From contig JAUIDB010000009.1 in assembly GCA_030429235.1 (NCBI GenBank), positions 1 through 64,000 on the forward strand: DNA of 64,000 nucleotides, read 5' to 3'. Source of the stretch: Thermoanaerobaculia bacterium. GTDB lineage: Bacteria > Acidobacteriota > Thermoanaerobaculia > Multivoradales > JAIOJS01. The translations under genes and the position numbers were made by a program. The notes beneath the pieces were generated by a model. It did no database searches, had not been told where the DNA came from, and saw only the letters and a program-made list of their open reading frames with translations. The stretch's first letter is position 1. Each line of letters opens with the position of its first letter. Of the stretch, positions 16,516 through 23,128 are shown piece after piece.

Positions 16516-18212
16516 TCTTCTCCATCCGGGTGACAGGAGTAGCAACTCGCGGTCTGGTAGACGTACCCCGACACATCGTCGTGCTCGTCGTCCATGTCCG
16601 GCCGGTTGTGCTCGTGGCAATCGATACAGGAGAAGACCTGGAAGTTCCCGGGGGCGATATGGCAGTCCGAACAGTCGTTCCAGGCGCGCCGGTGGGATCC
16701 CGAGTTGATCGGAAAGTCGTGATTGAAGTCGGCGTCGTTCCAGTCCGTCGTGTTGTGGCAGCTCTCGCAGGTGGTGGGGAACCCGGCCGCGGCGTGGTTC
16801 GGATCGTTGGTGTTGTTGTAGTCCGCCAGGTGGCAGGAGAAGCAGTCGGACGGGGTGCCGGCATAGCCATCATCGTGACAAGCGATGCAATCGAGTTGAC
16901 GGTGCGCGCCGTCGAGCACGAAACCCGTCTGGTTGTGACTGAAGCTCGAGGGCTCCCAGCCCACCTGGCTGTGGCAGGTCTCACAGTTGATCGGTAGGCC
17001 GGCGTGGACCGGATCCTGGGCCGCGTTGTAGTTGGATTCGTGGCACGAGAAGCAGTCGCTCGGAGTGCCGGCGTAGCCGTCGGCGTGGCACGACTCGCAG
17101 GCGACCGCCCGGTGAGATCCCTGCAACGGGAAGCCGGTCTGGTTGTGGTCGAAGTTCGCCGGTTGCCAGCCGTTCTCTCCGTGGCAGTTTTCGCAAGTGG
17201 TGGGGAACCCGGAGTGGTCGGGTTCGCTGGCGCCGGCGTAGTCGGACTCGTGGCAGGAGAAGCAGTCGGTGGGGGTGCCGGCGTAGCCGTCGGCGTGGCA
17301 GGAGGCGCAGTCGGCGGTGCGGTGGGCACCCTGCAGCAGGAATCCGGTCTGGTTGTGGTCGAAGTTTGCGGGCTGCCATCCGTTCTCGCTGTGGCAACTC
17401 TCGCAGGTGGTGGCGAAGCCAGAGTGGTCGGGTTCGCTGGCGCCGGCGTAGTCGGACTCGTGGCAGGAGAAGCAGTCGGTGGGCGTACCGGCGTAGCCGT
17501 CGGCGTGGCAGGAGGCACAGTCTGCGGTACGGTGGGCGCCTTGCAGCAGGAATCCGGTCTGGTTGTGGTCGAAGTTTGCGGGCTGCCATCCGTTCTCGCT
17601 GTGGCAGCTCTCGCAGGTGGTAGAGAATCCGGAATGGTCCGGGTCGCTGGCGCCGACGTAGTCGGACTCGTGGCAGGAGAAGCAGTCGGTCGGAGTGCCG
17701 GCGTAGCCGTCGGTATGACAGGAGGCACAGTCGATGGTGCGGTGGGTCGCCACGAGTGGGAACGCTGTCAGGTTGTGATCGAAGCTCGAGGGCCTCCAGC
17801 CGTCTTCGGTATGACAGCTGGCACAGCTCTGCTCGAACCCGGTGTGATCGGGTTCGGCCGCATTCTCGAAGTCCGACTGATGGCACGATGCGCACTGGCT
17901 ATCGGCTTCCGAGAACACCAGCGAAGGGTGACAACTCCGGCAGGCGGTTTCCTGATGGGAGCCCCTCAGTTCGAACCGAGTCGAGGCATGGTCGAACGGC
18001 AGGGGGTCGAGAAGGGGGGTCCAGCCCGCTTCGGAGTGACAGTAGGTGCACCCGATGTCCTGCCGTCCGTGTGGCGACTCTGGAATGTCGGTCGCCCGGG
18101 TCGCATTCGGCCCGACGAGGCAGAGGAGCAGCGCGTAGAAACAGGCAAGCGAGAGGGTTCGGTTCGATCTCTCGCTCGCCAGCTTGTTCGGAGCAGCGCT
18201 GCGTCTGAGCAT
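16512..18212 (-). CDS. 22-haem repetitive c-type cytochrome, first gene of operon
   Basis: 566 residues, signal peptide about 1-40 (SLACFYALLLCLVGPNATRA). I count 22 CxxCH motifs. The centre is a 70-residue unit carrying three haem sites, in the order CASCHADGYAGTPTD, CFSCHESDYAGASEPD, CESCHSENGWQPANFDHN, then QTGFxLQGAHRTAD, repeated about five times; the DNA repeats at exactly 210 bases (16861-17700). FDHN and GAHR supply likely distal His ligands. The tail (FNHDFPINSGSHR... CIDCHEHNRPDMDDEH) differs and may form a docking end. Haem density is about one per 25 residues. The start ATG lacks a Shine-Dalgarno but has TAGGAT seven bases upstream. Probably exported and paired with the following barrel gene. 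Confidence 0.92.
   Translation of the reverse strand: MLRRSAAPNKLASERSNRTLSLACFYALLLCLVGPNATRATDIPESPHGRQDIGCTYCHSEAGWTPLLDPLPFDHASTRFELRGSHQETACRSCHPSLVFSEADSQCASCHQSDFENAAEPDHTGFEQSCASCHTEDGWRPSSFDHNLTAFPLVATHRTIDCASCHTDGYAGTPTDCFSCHESDYVGASDPDHSGFSTTCESCHSENGWQPANFDHNQTGFLLQGAHRTADCASCHADGYAGTPTDCFSCHESDYAGASEPDHSGFATTCESCHSENGWQPANFDHNQTGFLLQGAHRTADCASCHADGYAGTPTDCFSCHESDYAGASEPDHSGFPTTCENCHGENGWQPANFDHNQTGFPLQGSHRAVACESCHADGYAGTPSDCFSCHESNYNAAQDPVHAGLPINCETCHSQVGWEPSSFSHNQTGFVLDGAHRQLDCIACHDDGYAGTPSDCFSCHLADYNNTNDPNHAAAGFPTTCESCHNTTDWNDADFNHDFPINSGSHRRAWNDCSDCHIAPGNFQVFSCIDCHEHNRPDMDDEHDDVSGYVYQTASCYSCHPDGEE
16861..17700. repeat. Four full 210-bp tandem coding repeats in the 22-haem gene
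   Basis: Units begin at 16861, 17071, 17281 and 17491 (degenerate further copies flank at 17701 and below 16861), each opening with gcgtagccgtcggcgtggca or a variant. Units 17281-17490 and 17491-17700 are nearly identical, implying recent in-frame duplication. Each unit adds 70 residues and three haems. Confidence 0.95.
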
Positions 18213-18219
18213 TGGGCGG

Positions 18220-18225
18220 ATCCTA
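18220..18225 (-). promoter_or_regulatory. TAGGAT -10-like box of the cytochrome operon
   Basis: TAGGAT is followed by seven bases and the 18212 ATG. An ACGACA hexamer (18243-18248 on plus numbering, read on minus) lies 17 bases further upstream, four of six matches to TTGACA. This is the only promoter candidate I see ahead of the six-gene operon. Confidence 0.45.
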
Positions 18226-18401
18226 CCATCGAGAGTCGGTCCTGTCGTGTGAACCACTACACGGCTCCTGGTGTGTGCTCTGGTACTTCGGTCGATGTCT
18301 GGGCCCGGCCTGGCTCGGCGCCTCGGGCCGAGAGGCTTCGCGATGCGCCTTCTGTGCCTGCGGTCAGAGGGCAGGCTGCGACCTGTGCCAGGATCAGTCC
18401 C

Positions 18402-19460
18402 GTGGATCCTCTGACCCAGGGCGTCGTCGGCGCCATCGCCACTCAAGCTGTCGCGCGGCCCGAGGAGCAGCGGGCTGCCGCGGGGCTCGGCTTCATCGCG
18501 GCTACCTTGGCGGACCTGGATGTCCTGATCCGGTCGACCGAGGATCCCCTGCTCTTCCTGGAGTACCACCGCCAGTTCACGCACTCCCTCTTCTTCATCC
18601 CGATCGCAGCCGCTTGCCTGGTCGCACTCCTTCATCCGCTTCGCTCGACTCGCGTCGGGACGCTCTTCCGACACATTCCACCCTGGCGCCTCGGGATTCT
18701 CCTGGCGGTCGCGTACGGCACGCACGGGCTGCTGGATGCCTGCACCACCTACGGCACCAGCCTGCTCTGGCCGCTGTCCGAGGTCCGCGTGGCCTGGAAC
18801 CTCGTCGGCGTGGTCGACCCTGGGATCACCCTGCCGGCCGGTTTCCTCATTACCGTCGCCTGGCGCCGTCGCTCCTCCCGATGGGGCAGGGCGGCGTTGG
18901 CCTGGGTCCTTCTCTATCTCAGTTTGGGGGTCGTACAACACGAACGGGCGGAGCGTCTGGTGCATCGCCTGGCCGAGTCGCGGGGAGAAGTCGCCACCCG
19001 GGTGGTGGCCAAGCCGACTCTGCTCAATCTGGTTCTCTGGCGGGGCGTCTGGCGCACCGACGGTCCTTCGGGAACGCTCTACCACGTCGCGGCCTTGCGC
19101 CCGGGGTCCCTGGCTTCGGATCGGGTCAGTGACGTGCAGAGCTTGCAACCACTCGCCCTCGACCGCGAGCTTCCCGAACTGGCCAACGACAGCGTGGCGG
19201 CGGGAGATGTCGAGCGGTTCCGCCACTTCTCCGACGATTGGCTCGTCGCGGTCGAACGGGACGACACTGGGCGACTCGTCGTCGGGGACCTCCGCTACGC
19301 TCTCCTGCCCGACCAGGTCAGACCGCTGTGGGGGATCCGCGTCGACCCTCGGCATCCCGAACGGCACGTCGAGTTCGCGACGTTGCGTGAGGTGCATCCC
19401 GAGATCGGACCACGGTTCTGGGCGATGATTCGGGGTCGCGGACTCTCCGAGCTACCCTGA
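18402..19460 (+). CDS. YdjM/DUF457-type membrane-bound putative metal-dependent hydrolase
   Basis: 352 residues from GTG (MDPLTQGVVGAIATQAVA). The pattern DPLTQGVVG at the start, ATLADLDVLI, YHRQFTHSLFFIP and YGTHGLLDACTTYGT matches the YdjM (LexA-regulated)/DUF457 family, integral membrane proteins with conserved His/Asp residues suggesting metal binding. About four or five helices fill residues 60-185; the C-terminal ~150 residues are soluble and typical of the longer members (PTLLNLVLWRGVWRTDG). The biochemical role of the family is unknown, possibly phospholipid-related. The upstream extension reads antisense through the cytochrome gene and is not coding; GTG at 18402 gives the family's normal N-terminus. 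It is divergent from the cytochrome operon. Confidence 0.85.
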   Translation: MDPLTQGVVGAIATQAVARPEEQRAAAGLGFIAATLADLDVLIRSTEDPLLFLEYHRQFTHSLFFIPIAAACLVALLHPLRSTRVGTLFRHIPPWRLGILLAVAYGTHGLLDACTTYGTSLLWPLSEVRVAWNLVGVVDPGITLPAGFLITVAWRRRSSRWGRAALAWVLLYLSLGVVQHERAERLVHRLAESRGEVATRVVAKPTLLNLVLWRGVWRTDGPSGTLYHVAALRPGSLASDRVSDVQSLQPLALDRELPELANDSVAAGDVERFRHFSDDWLVAVERDDTGRLVVGDLRYALLPDQVRPLWGIRVDPRHPERHVEFATLREVHPEIGPRFWAMIRGRGLSELP

Positions 19461-19596
19461 TCGGTCCTTCGACGGGTTCGCCTCGCGGGGGCGGCCTTTG
19501 GTGCTCGATCGCACGTTGCGGTAGGCTGAAGGGACGACAACCAAGGAATGGCGAGGACCCCAGGCTGTCCTGGCCGCGGAGCGAGAGGAGGCCACG

Positions 19597-21204
19597 ATGC
19601 GTCGACGGCTCGGATTTCTCTTTTGGGTCGGTTGCGTGACCGCACCGGCTGTCGCGCAACCGCCGTGTACGGTTTCACCGTTCGCTGACTCCGGAGGCAC
19701 GGCCGAGAACGTATTGGGCATCAACAACGGTTTCGAGGGGACGTACTGTCAGCACCTGGATCTGACCGGAGTTCTCGGGGACGCGACCTGCCACCAGGAT
19801 GGCCTCTACTTCGTGCTGGGAACGACCCACGGACTAACCCGTACGGCAGCGCAGGGGCCTCAGTGGCGAGCGGGCTGGGGCTTTCGACCCGATCTCGGAC
19901 CCTTCCCGGGCGACCCGCTCGCCGGCCAGATGGACGTCGATGTCGGCAGCGTGCCGGGCTTCCCAGCCTACCAGGAGTACGATCCGGAACTGGCGCACGA
20001 GCTGCTGCAGGAGGCGGGGTGGGTTCAGGACGACACTGGTGTGTTCGTCTGCACGGGTTGGCAGGGCAACGACTCGCAGGCGATTCCGGCCGACGTGGGC
20101 CCAGGGCCGGTACACGACATCTTTGCGACCTTTGACGGCGGTGGTTTGTTCGAGCGGGTGCAGGACTTTCCGGGTTTCGAGAACTACCGATCGATGATGG
20201 CCGGAATCACCATCGCGCCGATAGGTACCTCGCTCCAGGGCGAGAACGTGGTACCGCCGCAAGCCAATCCCTTCATCGGGACGGCGGCGACCTGGCGCAA
20301 CGGGAACTCGTGGCAGATCGCGCACCGCAACAACGTGTCGTCCCCGACCGGGGTAGCGGTACGCCAGGGTTCCCTGGGGGAGACGGGGCCGCTCTTGCTC
20401 AACCTACCGCCTGGCAGCTCGGGTCAGGCGACGTACTTCCCTTCCGATCCCGGCGAGTTCTCTACCCTTCTCGATCGGGGTGAGATCTACGTCGAGGTCT
20501 CGGACGTCTCGGGCCCTCAGATCAGGGGTCAACTCCTGCCGGCCGGTCAGTTCCACCTGCGGGGTTTCGACTACTCGGTGGGGGTCGGTCTGAGTCACCC
20601 CGGGACCACCAACTGCTACTTCGAGCACCACACTGGACCCGGCGATCGGATCGTCACCTTCGACGGGGTGGCCGAGGATCTCCGCACCTTTTCGAACGGC
20701 ACCGTTCCGAGGGCGGATGAGTTCGAAGGCCAGCCGGGGCGGAGTCGCTGGAAGCACGAGACCCTGGTGACGGCGGCCTTCGGGCCGGCGGAACTCTTCC
20801 CGGCTGGCCAACTCGAGCCTGGAACGGGGACTCCGTTGACCGACGGTTGTATCGTGATCGGAGGCGAGAACCGGTTGGATGCGCCGTTCTACAGCGAGGT
20901 GTTCGAGAGCGAGGTCCAGGCCTTCTCGGGGGACACGCCGGTGTTGGGCAACTATACGCTTCGCGATTGGGATTCCGGCTGGGTCTCGTTGGAACGGTGG
21001 GGAACCTTCTACGACTGGGAGTTCGAGAACGCGGCCGGATCGGGGATCGACCGAATCGAACTGAAACTCGACACCTTTGGCAGTATCTTTGCGGATGGGT
21101 TTGAGTCCGGAGACACCGCCGCCTGGACGTCGTCGGTGCCTCGGACCCAGTCGTCGCCCCCAGCGTCGTTCAGGCTCGGAGCTCTAGAGTCAGTCCTCGA
21201 CTAG
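19597..21204 (+). CDS. Secreted CHRD-domain protein with DGFESGDTAAW tag
   Basis: 535 residues. Signal peptide (RRRLGFLFWVGCVTAPAVAQ), then an N-terminal ~180-residue domain with Spondin-like character (GFRPDLGPFPGDPLAGQMD, GTGVFVCTGW-like strands), then a CHRD-type stretch (SLQGENVVPPQANPFIGTA, GEIYVEVSDVSGPQIRGQLL). CHRD domains are found in chordin and in many bacterial secreted proteins; ligand unknown. Near the end is SIFADGFESGDTAAW, a tag shared with two other proteins of this window, here followed by a 25-residue Ser/Pro-rich tail rather than the stop. A GAGAGGAGG site precedes the ATG. It is monocistronic; function beyond secretion and probable adhesion is unknown. Confidence 0.8.
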   Translation: MRRRLGFLFWVGCVTAPAVAQPPCTVSPFADSGGTAENVLGINNGFEGTYCQHLDLTGVLGDATCHQDGLYFVLGTTHGLTRTAAQGPQWRAGWGFRPDLGPFPGDPLAGQMDVDVGSVPGFPAYQEYDPELAHELLQEAGWVQDDTGVFVCTGWQGNDSQAIPADVGPGPVHDIFATFDGGGLFERVQDFPGFENYRSMMAGITIAPIGTSLQGENVVPPQANPFIGTAATWRNGNSWQIAHRNNVSSPTGVAVRQGSLGETGPLLLNLPPGSSGQATYFPSDPGEFSTLLDRGEIYVEVSDVSGPQIRGQLLPAGQFHLRGFDYSVGVGLSHPGTTNCYFEHHTGPGDRIVTFDGVAEDLRTFSNGTVPRADEFEGQPGRSRWKHETLVTAAFGPAELFPAGQLEPGTGTPLTDGCIVIGGENRLDAPFYSEVFESEVQAFSGDTPVLGNYTLRDWDSGWVSLERWGTFYDWEFENAAGSGIDRIELKLDTFGSIFADGFESGDTAAWTSSVPRTQSSPPASFRLGALESVLD

Positions 21205-21235
21205 GCCGATTGGTCTTCGTGATGGGTCGGGACCG

Positions 21236-21730
21236 CTAGCTCCGCTCTCGAACCTCCTCCTCGGTCAGTCCGAAGAGGGGTGGTGTCGCCACGCCGAGGG
21301 TCGTCAGGTGGAGGTAGATCTGGCCGCGGTGGTGGGCTTCGTGTTCGACCATGGCTCGCAACCACTTCCAGGCCGTGATCTCGCTTCCCGCCGGGGTGTG
21401 CACCCTTCGCGTCAGATCGTCTGGCGTCATCGGTCGGAGCAACTCGTTCGACTGCTCGTGCATCTGGCCCAGATAGGCCAAGACCGCCTCGTGCCCCTCG
21501 GCGAGGGCTGGGCCGTGTCCGGGATAGCGGCTGGGGCGGCCGAGCACGTTCTCGGTGAACATCCAGCGTTCGGCGGCGGCGAGATGTCGCAGGAGATCGC
21601 CGAAGCTCCATCGGTTCGGTGCGGGTCGCCATTCGATCTGGTGAGGCGGTATGAGACGAGCCACTCGGAGAGTTCGGTGGCGAATGCCATCGAAGTACGA
21701 GAGGAAACTCACGATGTCGTCGATCTTCAC
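21236..21730 (-). CDS. DinB-fold protein
   Basis: 164 residues from a GTG with GAGGTG upstream. The four-helix DinB pattern is seen: WRPAPNRWSFGDLLRHLAAAERWMF with the first metal His, and AMVEHEAHHRGQIYLHL near the C-terminus with the second and third. DinB/YfiT-like proteins are small metal-binding enzymes or thiol transferases; the specific reaction cannot be assigned. The long upstream extension of this frame runs antisense through the neighbouring gene and is rejected. It is divergently placed from a second DinB-like gene starting at 21923, with about 190 bases between. Confidence 0.88.
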   Translation of the reverse strand: MKIDDIVSFLSYFDGIRHRTLRVARLIPPHQIEWRPAPNRWSFGDLLRHLAAAERWMFTENVLGRPSRYPGHGPALAEGHEAVLAYLGQMHEQSNELLRPMTPDDLTRRVHTPAGSEITAWKWLRAMVEHEAHHRGQIYLHLTTLGVATPPLFGLTEEEVRERS

Positions 21731-21909
21731 TAGGCACCTCGCAGCAGGGTCGAACGGGGATGGGTTGTCTTCGCAGCAGCGGCGACTCGTCAGGATAGCG
21801 CCAAGCTGGGCCGTTGTCGTCGTCGCGATCGAGGAGGACCGAGAATTGGTCGATGGAGTTCCTGTCGAGAGCAGCCGGACTCTCCCACCAAGAACCGGCC
21901 CTCTCGATG

Positions 21910-21915
21910 TAGGCT
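21910..21915 (+). promoter_or_regulatory. TAGGCT -10-like box, leaderless-start candidate
   Basis: TAGGCT, seven bases, then the 21923 ATG; no Shine-Dalgarno. Confidence 0.4.
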
Positions 21916-21922
21916 CTGGTCC

Positions 21923-22498
21923 ATGCTGGAGACGGTCGAAGAGCGGACCCTGGTCGAGTTGGAGGAAGGACATCGATGCCTGCACCGGGACCTGGCGCAG
22001 GAGATGGAGCAGCTCGATCTCGAGGTCTTCTTCGCACCGCAGGGTGAGTTTTGGTCGCCGGCCGGTCATATCGACCATCTGGTTCGCAGCGTCCGGCCGT
22101 TGGCCGGTGCCCTCCGACTGCCTCGGATCGCCTTGTGGTGGCGCTTCGGGCGAAGTTCCGCCTCCCGGCCGACGGAGCAGGTGGTGGAACGTTATCTCGA
22201 CCTGCTGTCGCAGGGGAAGGGCGCTCGCGGTCAGTACTTGCCCGAACCGGTTGCCGCCGGTGCCGACCCGACCGAGGAAGCGCGCCAGCAGCTGCTGGGT
22301 CGCTATCGAGCGGTGGGCGAAGCGCTGATCGGAGCCCTCGGCCGCTGGAACGAGCGGTCGGTCGACCGCTATCGGCTGCCGCATCCTCTGCTCGGGCTGC
22401 TGACGGTGCGCGAGCTGCTGGCCTGGTCCCTGTACCACGGGCGCCACCACCGTCGCCGAATCCACGATCGGGCGGCGGCCGAATCGGAGACGAAGTAG
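21923..22498 (+). CDS. Second DinB-like protein
   Basis: 191 residues. WSPAGHIDHLVRSVRPLAG and ELLAWSLYHGRHHRRRIHD follow the same His-helix arrangement as the divergent DinB gene, with His at the places of the metal ligands, so it is placed in the DinB/YfiT superfamily. It has a longer central segment (RGQYLPEPVAAGADPTEEA, about 105-125). Distant from the 21236-21730 protein in sequence, so they are not a recent duplication. Substrate unknown. The ATG follows TAGGCT by seven bases without a ribosome site. The His-rich gene begins 34 bases after its stop, with its own box, so co-transcription is possible but not required. Confidence 0.75.
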   Translation: MLETVEERTLVELEEGHRCLHRDLAQEMEQLDLEVFFAPQGEFWSPAGHIDHLVRSVRPLAGALRLPRIALWWRFGRSSASRPTEQVVERYLDLLSQGKGARGQYLPEPVAAGADPTEEARQQLLGRYRAVGEALIGALGRWNERSVDRYRLPHPLLGLLTVRELLAWSLYHGRHHRRRIHDRAAAESETK

Positions 22499-22517
22499 CG
22501 CTCGTCCCGCAACCCGC

Positions 22518-22523
22518 TAGAAT
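22518..22523 (+). promoter_or_regulatory. TAGAAT -10-like box
   Basis: TAGAAT ends nine bases before the 22533 ATG. The same GCTAGAAT sequence occurs at 51563-51570 ahead of the L,D-transpeptidase. Confidence 0.4.
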
Positions 22524-22532
22524 GACCAGACG

Positions 22533-22991
22533 ATGACCGAAACCGTCGCATTGCGCCTGCCGGTTCGCCCGCAAGTACCCAGCTACTTGGGTTGGGTGGG
22601 CGCGCTGACGCTGGCCGCGTTCACGATCTCTCTGCTGGGAGCTCGAGCGGGTGAGCACCACCACTTCGAGCACGGTCACGATCACGTTCACGCGCACTTC
22701 TTCGTCGGTGCCCACCAGCACGAGCTGCTGCACGGGCACGCACACGGGCAGCGCTCGGTACCCGTCGGGGAGGAGACTCCGGCCCCGGAAGAGGGGGAGC
22801 AACGCTCCAGCGGGTTCGCCGAATCCCCGCTCCTGGTCTCGGAAGTGCCGACGAGTGCGCTGCCCACCGTGGCACTCGAACGACTCTCTGACGGGCTGAG
22901 TCAGTACCCTCCAATCCTCTGGGTGGTGAGCCTGGCGCGGCCTTTCGATCCTCGCGGACCGCCAGCTCTCCCACTGCCTCCGCTCGCTTGA
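22533..22991 (+). CDS. His-rich membrane-anchored protein upstream of a TonB receptor
   Basis: 152 residues, not recognised as a named family. One hydrophobic segment (about 18-37) is followed by an extreme His cluster (GEHHHFEHGHDHVHAHFFVG, then AHQHELLHGHAHGQ), some 15 His in about 35 residues, then an acidic linker and a Pro-rich end. Such clusters bind Zn, Ni, Co or Cu. The next gene is a TonB-dependent receptor 138 bases downstream, so a metal-uptake pair is plausible (inference). The DUF2946-type proteins beside copper receptors are an analogous arrangement, but the diagnostic Cys are absent here. The frame is in the middle of coding bias shift with strong His codons CAC, so it is probably real. 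Confidence 0.72.
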   Translation: MTETVALRLPVRPQVPSYLGWVGALTLAAFTISLLGARAGEHHHFEHGHDHVHAHFFVGAHQHELLHGHAHGQRSVPVGEETPAPEEGEQRSSGFAESPLLVSEVPTSALPTVALERLSDGLSQYPPILWVVSLARPFDPRGPPALPLPPLA

Positions 22992-23004
22992 GTGCGACCA
23001 GTGG

Positions 23005-23025
23005 CCGAGCCGACGTACGGCTCGG
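23005..23025 (+). promoter_or_regulatory. Hairpin 1 of TonB-receptor leader
   Basis: Perfect 8-bp stem ccgagccg/cggctcgg with a five-base loop, 14 bases after the His-rich gene stop. No T-run follows. Confidence 0.55.
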
Positions 23026-23029
23026 AGTG

Positions 23030-23050
23030 CTCCCCCGAGGACCGGGGGAG
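23030..23050 (+). promoter_or_regulatory. Hairpin 2 of TonB-receptor leader
   Basis: Perfect 7-bp stem ctccccc/gggggag with a seven-base loop. Confidence 0.55.
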
Positions 23051-23077
23051 TCCGATGAGGTGAACGCGCTTCCGTGA

Positions 23078-23094
23078 TCTCTCGTTTCGAGAGA
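23078..23094 (+). promoter_or_regulatory. Hairpin 3 of TonB-receptor leader
   Basis: Perfect 7-bp stem tctctcg/cgagaga with a three-base loop, ending 35 bases before the GTG start. With hairpins 1 and 2 it fills the whole leader; it could be a terminator, attenuator or metal-responsive element. Confidence 0.55.
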
Positions 23095-23128
23095 ACCACC
23101 GGAGGTGCCGAGGATTGGAGAGACAAGC

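Noticed and set aside
17281-17700. Possible CRISPR array from the regular 210-base spacing
   Set aside because: Repeat unit is 210 bases, coding, in frame, without short repeat-spacer pattern or cas genes.
16512-18212. Assignment as an OmcS-like nanowire
   Set aside because: Haem count and repeat style differ from OmcS; polymerisation cannot be read from sequence.
17004-18401. Long plus-strand reading frame opposite the 22-haem cytochrome
   Set aside because: It has low-complexity Val/Gly/Ala composition produced by the antisense of CxxCH repeats and no domain; only the part from GTG 18402 is a real gene.
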